The notes: generated by a model not told the origin, from the letters alone. Positions 1-6,156 are shown, counted from the stretch's first letter. The stretch: 7,204 nucleotides of DNA from Gammaproteobacteria bacterium (GCA_023380515.1 JAMCRH010000125.1:1-7204); one strand, 5' to 3'. Program-made: numbers and translations.

Positions 1-626
1 CACACCGCATCCAGCATAATTTGAATGTGTTTGGCCGTCATAATTATGATGATGGTGCATTGCTTGGGGCGGCTGAAGAGTTGGTTGAAAATGAACATTT
101 ACTTGCTCATCTTTCAGAGTGCATATTGGATCTCGATTTGGGGTTATCAAGCGTTACTATACGCAAGGAAAAATTCTTTGACTCTGAGTCAGGCGAAGAG
201 AAGGAGGTGGCAATTCCATATGGTGTGCACGAGTCAAAAAAAGGAAGTTTTGAATTACGCTTTATGGAGGAATCAAGTGGGACTAAGTCTGCATTCGTAC
301 TCTTAGCTCGGATTTTGCCCGTGTTAGATCAGGGCGGTATCGCAGTGATCGATGAGATCGACAACGATCTACATCCGCATATGCTGCCCCATTTGCTAGA
401 TTTATTCAAACATAAAGAAACAAATCCTCATGATGCTCAAATAATTTTTAGTTGTCATACGCCTGAAATTCTTAACTTATTACAGAAACACCAAGTTTAT
501 TTAGTGGAGAAAGAAAATTTAGAGAGTGATGCATGGCGACTCGACGAAGTCATAGGCCTTCGTGCAGATGATAATCTTTACGCTAAATATATGGCTGGCG
601 CACTTGAAGCAGTGCCAAATTTATAG
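1..626 (+). CDS. C-terminal part of an SMC/ABC-like AAA ATPase (RloA/AbiLi-type), 5' end outside the window
   Basis: The frame is open from base 3, so the gene enters from the left edge; the TTG at 21 is not a credible start. The visible ~207 residues are the C-terminal half of an ABC/SMC-type nucleotide-binding domain. Numbered from the codon at 21, there is a signature-like ESSGTKS segment at about 84-90, a Walker B strand with acidic pair (GGIAVIDEID, 106-114, followed by NDLHP), and an H-loop-like SCHTPEIL at 144-151. The Walker A motif must lie upstream. This order and the short C-terminus match ATPases paired with TOPRIM proteins in abortive-infection and RM-associated loci (AbiLi, RloA). 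Family knowledge suggests an ATP-dependent sensor or activator of the partner nuclease. It ends 15 bases before the TOPRIM gene, so the two are surely one operon. By eye it is more AT-rich than genes further right. The family is confident; the exact system is not. Confidence 0.85.
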   Translation, partial: HRIQHNLNVFGRHNYDDGALLGAAEELVENEHLLAHLSECILDLDLGLSSVTIRKEKFFDSESGEEKEVAIPYGVHESKKGSFELRFMEESSGTKSAFVLLARILPVLDQGGIAVIDEIDNDLHPHMLPHLLDLFKHKETNPHDAQIIFSCHTPEILNLLQKHQVYLVEKENLESDAWRLDEVIGLRADDNLYAKYMAGALEAVPNL

Positions 627-641
627 ATAGGGAGTATCACA

Positions 642-1163
642 ATGGCCAGACGCAATAGGAAAGTGCGCCATGTAAGGTTAGCAACGCTGCTGGTGGTGGG
701 AGAGGGGCCTGCCGAAAAAGCCTTCGTCAACCACCTAAAAGGCATGTATAGCCGAGATACTGGACAGAAAGTGACGGTTGAAGCTGGAGACGGCGGGTCT
801 CCAAGTACCATGGTTAAAAACCTTATCAGGAAACATAGCCACGCAGACTTTGACCGTCGTTTCTTAATGATCGATGAAGATATTCCGGTCCCTGCGAGTG
901 TGCATGCGAGCGCGAAACAGGCTAAAATTGAGATTATATTGTCTACCCCAGTTTGTCTTGAAGGCATGCTTCTGGAAGTACTGAACCAGCGAGTTGCGGA
1001 AGGGAGCTCGGCCAGTGATTGCAAAGCCTTACTTCATCCCCAACTCTCAGGTTCACCAACGCGAAGCAAATCTTATCGAGAGTTGTTTCCTGAGCCCGTG
1101 ATCAATCAATCTGGAAAACATCAGATAATTAAGTTACGAGCGTTGTTGCGAAATGAGCTTTGA
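642..1163 (+). CDS. RloB/AbiLii-like TOPRIM protein, probable effector partner of the upstream ATPase
   Basis: A 173-residue protein with ATG at 642 and a good Shine-Dalgarno, TAGGGAG (628-634). After a basic N-terminus (MARRNRKVRH) come the two TOPRIM signatures: a beta strand ending in a conserved Glu (LLVVGEGPAEKAF, E21) and the strand with the acidic cluster (FLMIDEDIP, D78-E79-D80). In TOPRIM enzymes these bind Mg2+ for phosphodiester cleavage or transfer. A later STPVCLEGMLL segment (101-111) corresponds to the SNPCFE-type block seen in RloB and AbiLii proteins. The length suits the smaller members and nothing looks truncated. In the AbiL pair both ATPase and TOPRIM protein are needed for phage exclusion, so a nuclease-type defence effector is the likely role. 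That is inference from family and operon; no activity can be read from the sequence. Confidence 0.75.
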   Translation: MARRNRKVRHVRLATLLVVGEGPAEKAFVNHLKGMYSRDTGQKVTVEAGDGGSPSTMVKNLIRKHSHADFDRRFLMIDEDIPVPASVHASAKQAKIEIILSTPVCLEGMLLEVLNQRVAEGSSASDCKALLHPQLSGSPTRSKSYRELFPEPVINQSGKHQIIKLRALLRNEL

Positions 1164-1174
1164 CGGGGCAACAT

Positions 1175-1196
1175 CCGTTACGATTTCACATAACGG
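1175..1196. repeat. Inverted repeat CCGTTA-N10-TAACGG after the TOPRIM gene
   Basis: Six-base perfect arms separated by 10 bases, starting 12 bases after the TOPRIM stop codon. Downstream sequence is TAAAGAAGAG, without a T-run, so this is not a good intrinsic terminator. It could be an mRNA 3' hairpin, a protein-binding site or chance. Confidence 0.3.
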
Positions 1197-1263
1197 TAAA
1201 GAAGAGAGTGTAAAAATATCTGTGTTAATGGCATTTTTATCGACTCCTTAGAAGGATATCAGA

Positions 1264-1350
1264 ATGCCAATATCAGACAAACTTATCGACCAGTTGCGTG
1301 GCGAGCGGCCTAGAAACGCGAGGATCGTCACCGTATACCCCAACATCTAA
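1264..1350 (+). CDS. Doubtful 28-codon ORF, possibly a gene remnant
   Basis: ATG at 1264 follows a plausible Shine-Dalgarno (GAAGGA, 1251-1256) and encodes 28 residues beginning MPISDKLIDQLRGERP, ending with TAA at 1350. The first dozen residues look like the start of a normal helical protein. The remainder (NARIVTVYPNI) gives no family. It may be a decayed 5' end of a displaced gene, or chance. I do not recognise it and assign no function. Confidence 0.2.
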   Translation: MPISDKLIDQLRGERPRNARIVTVYPNI

Positions 1351-1405
1351 CCTTTCACTGTCAATACTGCTAACAACATAATTTGCCCTGTAAAAAGGCA
1401 ATTAG

Positions 1406-1511
1406 TTACATAAATAAGTAAGAAATATTCTATATCGGCACTTAAGTGATATTTTGGCTTGCAAAATGTTATTTATGTGCAAATATATGGCTATTACGTA
1501 CTTGAATGTAA
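1406..1511. promoter_or_regulatory. Candidate hipB promoter/operator region with repeated TTAC...GTAA dyads
   Basis: Two dyads share the same half-site: TTAC-N8-GTAA at 1406-1421 and TTAC-N10-GTAA at 1494-1511. Between them lies the perfect 10-bp palindrome CACTTAAGTG (1439-1448). A weak promoter can be drawn as TTGCAA (1459-1464) with TATATG (1484-1489), spacer 19, which would put the start of transcription inside the second dyad. HipB proteins bind palindromic operators upstream of their own genes (E. coli HipB: TATCC-N8-GGATA), so autoregulation is expected. Which dyad is the operator is a guess, and the promoter hexamers are poor. Confidence 0.3.
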
Positions 1512-1525
1512 CTAGAGTGCTTTTT

Positions 1526-1843
1526 ATGAGTCAGTCCATACATACCAACGAGCATGTTCAACGAGCCTTAGAACAGTTAGCAACGGCGGTGCAGGAGGCG
1601 GTTCAACAAAGTCGACCGCCTGCGGACACGCCGATTACGCCCATTGAGTCGGTGTCTGAGCTGGTCGAGGCATACCGCAAAGAACATGGCTTGAGTAAAG
1701 GTGATTTCACCTTAATGGCGGGTGTCACACCGCATACGATGCGCCGCTTTGAGAATGATCCTACATCAATGCGCGTCGATACCCTGATGAGTATTTTGCA
1801 GTCGTTTGGGATGACACTATACGCGGGGCCTATCGATGGATAA
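1526..1843 (+). CDS. hipB: HipB-like antitoxin, XRE-family DNA-binding protein
   Basis: A 105-residue protein from ATG 1526. The frame is open upstream to a TTG at 1454, but those 24 codons (Cys/Met-rich) lie in the AT-rich control region and lack a good ribosome site, so 1526 is preferred; its own site is weak (TAGAG, 1513-1517). Residues 1-40 are polar and Gln/Pro-rich. Residues ~45-98 form an XRE/Cro-type helix-turn-helix (LVEAYRKEHGLSKGDF, then VTPHTMRRFE as recognition helix) ending in the family's typical GMTLYAGP strand. In hip systems this protein dimerises, represses its own operon and supports neutralisation of the kinase. Its stop overlaps the hipS start by 8 bases (ATGGATAA), implying translational coupling. 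Confidence 0.88.
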   Translation: MSQSIHTNEHVQRALEQLATAVQEAVQQSRPPADTPITPIESVSELVEAYRKEHGLSKGDFTLMAGVTPHTMRRFENDPTSMRVDTLMSILQSFGMTLYAGPIDG

Positions 1844-2186
1844 GGTGAAGCGCGAGCGAGTTGGGCTGGTGTGGGCCAATGGCCGGCTTGCCGGTACCTT
1901 GCGTGAAATAACCGATGGCTTGCGCTTTGAATATCAGTTTCAATACGACCGTGATTACCTGAAAGACGGATTCCCAATAGGTCATCACTTTCCGCTCAAT
2001 CAAGCGCCATTTATTTCGGACGTGTTGCCGCCATTTTTCGAAAACCTGACCAGTGAAGGTTGGGTACGCCGTTATCAAAGTGCCAAAGCTCGAACCGACA
2101 AACAAGACTCCTTTGGGTTATTGCTGGCAAACGGGCGCGATTTGATTGGCGCTATCAGCGTTACCCCTCAAATGGAGGAGGCGTGA
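1836..2186 (+). CDS. hipS: HipS-like antitoxin: stand-alone N-terminal subdomain of HipA
   Basis: 116 residues from ATG 1836, which overlaps the hipB stop. The whole protein equals the N-terminal subdomain 1 of classical HipA: strand GLVWANGRLAGTL (10-22), GHHFPLNQAPF (49-59), PPFFENLTSEGWVRRY (65-80), and closing DSFGLLLANGRDLIGAISV (91-109), after which single-chain HipA would run on into the kinase. Here a TGA ends it and the next ATG overlaps that TGA. This is the layout of the E. coli HipBST system, where HipS is the antitoxin that inhibits the HipT kinase; a Trp in the EGW loop (here W76) corresponds to one reported important there. No defect is visible, so HipS should still be made. 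Confidence 0.8.
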   Translation: MDKVKRERVGLVWANGRLAGTLREITDGLRFEYQFQYDRDYLKDGFPIGHHFPLNQAPFISDVLPPFFENLTSEGWVRRYQSAKARTDKQDSFGLLLANGRDLIGAISVTPQMEEA

Positions 2187-2188
2187 TG
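2174..2188 (+). promoter_or_regulatory. Strong Shine-Dalgarno and TGATG junction that fix the hipT start
   Basis: GGAGGAGG (2174-2181) lies 4 bases before ATG 2186, whose A is also the last base of the hipS TGA stop (2184-2186). Such a strong ribosome site at a TGATG overlap argues that the split into HipS and HipT is designed and old, not a recent nonsense mutation in a single hipA. Confidence 0.75.
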
Positions 2189-3104
2189 GGCATTTGCCTT
2201 GGAACACTAAAGCCAACCGCCGACACCCAACTGACCGAAGGTTTTAGTAAGCGTTTCACGAAAGCCATGTTTGGGCTGAGATCCATGCCCGCTGGTGGTC
2301 TAAGTATCGCAATGACCGCCAGTGAATTTGACCGTGAAGCGGGCCCCTACCTCGAAGGCCAGTCCATCTCTGGGGTGCAGCGCAAGGTGATGGTTCGGCG
2401 GGAGGGTAGTAGACTGGTACCAGCTCATGGCGATGGTGACTACATATTGAAGCCAATGCCACCGGGTATTGAATACTTACCTGCCAATGAGCACGCCATT
2501 ATGAACCTTGCGCGAGCAGTGGGCCTGCACGTGGCCGATTGTGCGGTGATACCGTTTGCGGACAGTGAACTTGGGTACATTACCAAGCGATTTGATAAGC
2601 TTGCCGACGGGCAGCGCCTATTTATTGAGGATGCGGCCTCACTTTGTCAGGCGCACTCATCGAACAAGGGCGACCCTAACATGTGGTCTTATGAATTGGC
2701 AATTCGCACCATGTATGAGGCTGCGGGTCAGAAGAAACCGATTATCATGAAAGGGCTGCAGCAGGTGCTGTTTGCATACTTAGTCGGTCATAACGCCATG
2801 AGGTCATAAAGCATACAATCTTGCCGATTATCTAACTCTATCGCTCACCGAAGCGGAGCGGGAGGGGCAGTTTACGGCAGCCTATGAGCATTTTGGTTAT
2901 TACACCAAACAGGACTTTATTGGTCTTGGTCAAACTCTGGGGCTAAATGAAAGGGCAGCTACGGCGTTTGTAACATCATTGACGGCTAAGGTTGAGAAGT
3001 ACGTTAAAGCTATTATTCAAGCCTCATTAATGCCGCCGTCAATGCAGGCAACTATCATCGATGGGGTAGAGGGTAGAATTGCCTGTTTGCGGCGTACATT
3101 TTAA
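2186..3104 (+). pseudogene. hipT: hipT-like Ser/Thr kinase toxin, broken at the catalytic loop (frameshift plus internal deletion)
   Basis: Part 1 (2186-2809) gives 207 residues starting MGICLGTLKP. It has the SxS phospho-switch motif SISGVQRK (60-67, S60 and S62), the ATP-binding lysine in YILKP (K89), NEHAIMNLA (101-109) and YITKRFDK (131-138). It stops at LVGHNAMRS, where HipA kinases read G-x-x-D-x-H-x-K-N; the catalytic Asp position is Ala and the rest of the loop is missing. Part 2 (about 2808-3104, +1 frame) gives 98 residues, AYNLADYLTLSLTEAE then FGYYTKQDFIGLGQTLGL, the usual C-terminal helices. Together 305 codons remain against about 335 in E. coli HipT, so roughly 30 codons are missing around the catalytic loop and Mg2+-binding Asp. 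The kinase should be inactive. The family is confident; the exact lesion needs an orthologue alignment. Confidence 0.82.
2786..2809 (+). repeat. 8-bp direct repeat GGTCATAA at the hipT breakpoint
   Basis: GGTCATAA occurs at 2786-2793 and again at 2802-2809, a period of 16 bases. It sits exactly where the kinase frame is lost. Collapse of one period (16 bases, i.e. +1 mod 3) would rejoin the two hipT frames as ...GHKAYNLADYL, though still without the catalytic loop. This looks like a footprint of a slippage or short-homology deletion event. Confidence 0.6.
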
Positions 3105-3107
3105 ACA

Positions 3108-3131
3108 AAAGGCCACAAATTTGTGGCCTTT
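3108..3131. terminator. Perfect 24-bp palindromic terminator between converging hipT and peroxiredoxin remnants
   Basis: AAAGGCCAC AAATTT GTGGCCTTT is a perfect palindrome: a GC-rich stem with A/T flanks starting 3 bases after the hipT-frame stop. Read on the - strand it is followed by TTTTGTTT, a good U-tract, so it best serves the - strand peroxiredoxin that ends at 3171. On the + strand only TTT follows, so it is weaker for the hip operon. It probably acted in both directions. Confidence 0.75.
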
Positions 3132-3170
3132 AACCATACCGAGAGCCGAAAATTCTACGTTGAGCCTATC

Positions 3171-3340
3171 TTACTTGATTTCAGTGAAGCGCAAGTAAGG
3201 GCGCAACTCGTCCCAGTCTTGTGGGAACAGTTTAGCGGCTTGTTCGTTGCTAACCGTAGGCTTAATAATCACTTTATCGCCTGGGCGCCAATCTGCCGGG
3301 CACCAACACAGGTTCCGCATCATTGAATAAGTGACAACCT
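3171..3340 (-). pseudogene. C-terminal stump of a peroxiredoxin (AhpC/TSA, Prx6-like) gene
   Basis: On the - strand, in the frame ending with TAA at 3171-3173, the sequence reads CPADWRPGDKVIIKP, then TVSNEQAAKLFPQDWDE, then LRPYLRFTEIK. This is the typical end of 1-Cys/Prx6-type peroxiredoxins, which close with an xPADWxPGDxVII segment and a KPYLRF-like tail. Upstream, the adjacent frame reads HLFNDAEPVLV, which would flow into PADW if one G of the run 3298-3300 were extra, so a frameshift may also be present. Beyond about 3340 the methyltransferase gene begins and no N-terminal domain, including the peroxidatic Cys region, is found. The gene is therefore a stump of about 45-55 codons with its own terminator (3108-3131) still in place. 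The upstream part was removed by deletion or insertion. Confidence 0.72.
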
Positions 3341-3352
3341 AAAGGAAATTTT

Positions 3353-4090
3353 ATGAACCCATGGGACGAGCGTTACAATAAAGACGACTTTCATTATGGT
3401 GTTGAGCCGAATGATTTTTTAAAAGCGCATGCCACCACATTGGTAAGTGCGCAAAACCCGCCACATATTCTTTGCCTTGCTGACGGTGAGGGGCGCAATA
3501 GCGTGTTTCTTGCGTCACTTGGGGCGCATGTCACTGCGGTGGACATATCTGCTGTTGGCCTTAACAAAGCACAGCGATTAGCCGCTGACAGCGGCGTGCG
3601 TATTCAAACCGAGGTGGCAGACTTAAGCCAGGCTGAGCTGCCGGAGTCGGCTTACGACGGCATTGTGATGATATTTTGCCATTTGCCTGCCGCCCAGCGA
3701 CCGCACTTATATCAGCAAATTGACCACGCACTAAAGCCCGGAGCATGGCTTTTAGCCGAGTGTTACACCAAAGACCAGTTAGGGCGCGGCACGGGTGGTC
3801 CACCACACCAAGATTTAATGGTAAGCTTGGACGAATTGCAGGTGGCCTTTCCTCACTATGACGTGACTTTGGGTCAGGAAATTGTGCGTGATATTCAAGA
3901 AGGTGAAGGCCATACGGGGCCGGGCGCTGTGTGCCAGTACTTGGGTTCTAAGCCGCAAGCGCGAGACCGTATTTATCAGGTATCCAGCACGCGCTCGAAA
4001 GCCAGCCGCCGCCTGCGTTATGTTGAGAGCTCAGCGCCAGAGGTCGGTGAATGTAAGTTCTGTATAGGGTCGCTGGCGGATAAAGAATAG
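3353..4090 (+). CDS. Class I SAM-dependent methyltransferase (TehB-like) with a C-terminal extension
   Basis: 245 residues from ATG 3353 with Shine-Dalgarno AAAGGA (3341-3346). The N-terminus WDERYNKDDFHYGVEPNDFL (4-23) is typical of the TehB-like/tellurite-thiopurine methyltransferase group. Motif I is ILCLADGEGRNSVFLA (39-54), followed by the acidic SAM-ribose strand VTAVDIS (60-66), a motif II-like YDGIVMIFCHLP (101-112) and LKPGAWLLAECY (127-138). The usual protein ends near residue 200 after EGEGHTGPGAVCQYLG. Here 45 more residues follow, basic at first (STRSKASRRLRY) and ending with a CxxC pair (ECKFC, C234 and C237). The substrate cannot be told. It lies 43 bases before the ankyrin gene on the same strand and may share its transcript. 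No promoter was recognised. Confidence 0.85.
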   Translation: MNPWDERYNKDDFHYGVEPNDFLKAHATTLVSAQNPPHILCLADGEGRNSVFLASLGAHVTAVDISAVGLNKAQRLAADSGVRIQTEVADLSQAELPESAYDGIVMIFCHLPAAQRPHLYQQIDHALKPGAWLLAECYTKDQLGRGTGGPPHQDLMVSLDELQVAFPHYDVTLGQEIVRDIQEGEGHTGPGAVCQYLGSKPQARDRIYQVSSTRSKASRRLRYVESSAPEVGECKFCIGSLADKE

Positions 4091-4133
4091 ATCGGCACGC
4101 ACAATGCTTGGCGATGTTTAACGAGGGATCGTG

Positions 4134-6107
4134 ATGAAAAAGACGTTAGTGGTAGGCGTTGTGTTGGTCGTGGCGGTTGCAGGCATATTGTGGGGTTTGT
4201 CGCCAGACAAGTCGCTAAAGGTGCATCAGCCGCAGCCAGTCCAAGCTGAGGACCACCCACAGCCCTCTACCAGCCCACCGCAGCGTCAGCCACGTCAACA
4301 GTCTACGAGTGTCGGGCTTCAAGTTCCTCAGGACGTCAACTTCAGTGTCTGCGAGTCATTTATTCAAACCCATGATGAGCGACGTAACCGCTGGTTGCGG
4401 GACAATTACCAGAGTTGGGCGCGCTATATCGGTCATGATTATACGCTTGATGACCTCACCTTAGTGGTTGAACACTTCTTACATGCCAATTTCGCAGACA
4501 CTTTTCGAGTCAATTACTTACGACGCCAAACTGAGCTTGGACAAGAGCTGCAAGCGGTGCAAACGGAGTTCGAACGTCAGTACCCAGAGGCACGCGACCT
4601 TGGGGTGCGAATGGCGATGGCATCGCCGCCTTCTTCTGGTTATCAAGATTTCACTACTATGTTACCCGCCGCGCGCCAGGATTTGATTGCTAGCCAGCGC
4701 CCGATGATTGAAGATATCGCTTATTTCATGGAGCAGTCGGAAGTCACCGACGATGAACTGGTTGCGATGCTAGCGCGGGTGGATGATGTCAACCGCGTGG
4801 TTCATTATCATCGAAATTCGATTGTTTCCGTATTCGACCATGCTGTTATTAATGGACGTATGGCGGTCTTACAAGCACTGCTTGATCAAGGTATGCGCCC
4901 GACCAACGACTTTTACTTAGGCTCAAGTATGGAGCACGCTCTCGCGTCGTTAGATGCGGCACCCAGACGCGACCAATTGTCAGATGCTGAGTGTTGTAGA
5001 CATGAATCGAATGCGGCTGACATCGTCGCGCTGATACAACAGTACGACTCATCGGTGAGGTTCGAGGAGCACAACGCTGATGGTGTGCAAGGGTTTTTCC
5101 CACGTAATTATTTCCAGTTCAATGCCGAGACCCTTGCTCGTCTTGAACAAGACTATGGTCTTGATATCCGCGGCATAGAATCGAGGGCAATACCAAGTAT
5201 TTCGCCTTCGCATCCATTAATTCAGAGCCTCTCCGCTGAACTGAATGCTCATTTGAATGCTGACGTCAGCCCAGAAGATATGGAGAGTAGAATTGCTGAG
5301 TGTCGCCAATTTATAACTAAATTTCACCAAGCTTGGCAGCCCAAATCGGGTGGTGATGTGATGAACCAAATGCTTGAAAAATACCCCGATGACCCTCACC
5401 GGGTCGAGGCGGAATTAGCGCAAGTTGACCCGGCACTCGTGGACAGTTTTCGCGCACGCCAACTCGCGGGCGCTACGGTGTCTTTGGCATTCCAGCCTGA
5501 GTGGCGCGAGATAGAAGTCGCGCTGGGGCAAAGAAACGCGGAACCTGCGATTAACTTTATACTAAGTTTAGAAGCAGCTGACGATGTAAAAACCGAATTA
5601 GCCGTTGAGGTCATCAGATGGAACCGTGGTAGCGCAATTTCAGCAGCGATGGAAGCCGGTATTTTACCACCTAAACCCGAGTACTTTTTGCTGGACAAAT
5701 ATGGCCACTTTAGAAGTGCACAACATATTGATGTGCTTGAGCGAGGTGGGCTTGATCTACGCGGCGAAGATTCTTGGGGGCGAACTGCACTGCACTACGC
5801 AGTGCGCGATGGTAGTCTGGATGCAGTCAACTATTTAGTGGCTGAGGGTTTTCCATTTGGCGGTAGAGGCCTGAACCAAGATCCACTGCACGCGGCCCTC
5901 AACCCCAGCAACAGACGTTTACCGATTCAAACCATGGAGCCCATTGTACGTGAGCTCATGACTTACCAGCCGGAGGTGGATATATTCCACCATCACCGCC
6001 TAGCGGTGATGCAGCTTAAGTATCCCGACGTTTATCAAGCGCTGGTGGCAGATTTTCCAGAGCTGGAAGTGCCAGAGGGCACAGAATTAATGCCAGTTCG
6101 ATTGTAA
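4134..6107 (+). CDS. Membrane-anchored ankyrin-repeat protein of unknown function
   Basis: 657 residues from ATG 4134, with GAGGGA at 4123-4128; an in-frame GTG at 4131 is too close to that site. Residues 1-4 are basic, 5-21 form one hydrophobic segment (LVVGVVLVVAVAGILWG) without a cleavage site, and 22-65 are a Pro/Gln-rich linker. The body should therefore lie in the periplasm, tethered to the inner membrane. Most of it is soluble helical sequence I cannot assign. Two pieces are ankyrin-like: FDHAVINGRMAVLQALLDQG (about 234-253) and, clearly, WGRTALHYAVRDGSLDAVNY (about 547-566), followed by a weaker repeat near LHAALNPSN. Ankyrin repeats bind proteins; the partner is unknown. The gene ends before a terminator at 6157, and the next gene codes for an exported protease, a possible partner. 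The frame is intact over its full length. Confidence 0.8.
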   Translation: MKKTLVVGVVLVVAVAGILWGLSPDKSLKVHQPQPVQAEDHPQPSTSPPQRQPRQQSTSVGLQVPQDVNFSVCESFIQTHDERRNRWLRDNYQSWARYIGHDYTLDDLTLVVEHFLHANFADTFRVNYLRRQTELGQELQAVQTEFERQYPEARDLGVRMAMASPPSSGYQDFTTMLPAARQDLIASQRPMIEDIAYFMEQSEVTDDELVAMLARVDDVNRVVHYHRNSIVSVFDHAVINGRMAVLQALLDQGMRPTNDFYLGSSMEHALASLDAAPRRDQLSDAECCRHESNAADIVALIQQYDSSVRFEEHNADGVQGFFPRNYFQFNAETLARLEQDYGLDIRGIESRAIPSISPSHPLIQSLSAELNAHLNADVSPEDMESRIAECRQFITKFHQAWQPKSGGDVMNQMLEKYPDDPHRVEAELAQVDPALVDSFRARQLAGATVSLAFQPEWREIEVALGQRNAEPAINFILSLEAADDVKTELAVEVIRWNRGSAISAAMEAGILPPKPEYFLLDKYGHFRSAQHIDVLERGGLDLRGEDSWGRTALHYAVRDGSLDAVNYLVAEGFPFGGRGLNQDPLHAALNPSNRRLPIQTMEPIVRELMTYQPEVDIFHHHRLAVMQLKYPDVYQALVADFPELEVPEGTELMPVRL

Positions 6108-6156
6108 CGTCAGTATTTGGTCGTCGCTGCAGGTTAGAAATAGCGCTTATACGAGA

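Larger units (their letters stand above)
1164..1525 (+). other. AT-rich intergenic spacer between the defence pair and the hip operon
   Basis: About 360 bases without a convincing gene. It holds an inverted repeat CCGTTA-N10-TAACGG (1175-1196) just after the TOPRIM stop, which could be a weak hairpin but lacks a T-tract. It also has a doubtful 28-codon ORF (1264-1350), TTAC-N8-GTAA (1406-1421), the perfect palindrome CACTTAAGTG (1439-1448) and TTAC-N10-GTAA (1494-1511). The second half, from about 1380, is strongly AT-rich and is the most likely site of the hip promoter and operator. No tRNA, CRISPR repeat or IS end was recognised. Confidence 0.6.

Noticed and set aside
578..1024. 148-residue ORF on the - strand opposite the TOPRIM gene
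   Set aside because: Its sequence shows no motif, and the + strand frame has TOPRIM signatures, a ribosome site and operon context.
1382..1403. Hairpin TTGCC...GGCAA in the spacer as a terminator
   Set aside because: Five-base arms with no U-tract after them; likely chance in AT-rich DNA.
1454..1525. Upstream TTG start for hipB giving 24 more residues
   Set aside because: The added sequence is low-quality and comes from the AT-rich control region. ATG 1526 begins the plausible protein.
2060..2185. Longer hipT frame starting at 2060
   Set aside because: It overlaps hipS in another frame with no protein-like sequence. The GGAGGAGG site and TGATG junction fix the start at 2186.
2786..2815. 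Programmed +1 frameshift that would produce a full HipT
   Set aside because: No slippery heptamer or rare-codon stall site is seen, and joining the frames would still lack the catalytic Asp and loop.
3123..3326. + strand ORF of 67 residues between hipT and the methyltransferase
   Set aside because: It begins inside the terminator palindrome and is the antisense shadow of the peroxiredoxin C-terminus, which has clear family similarity on the - strand.
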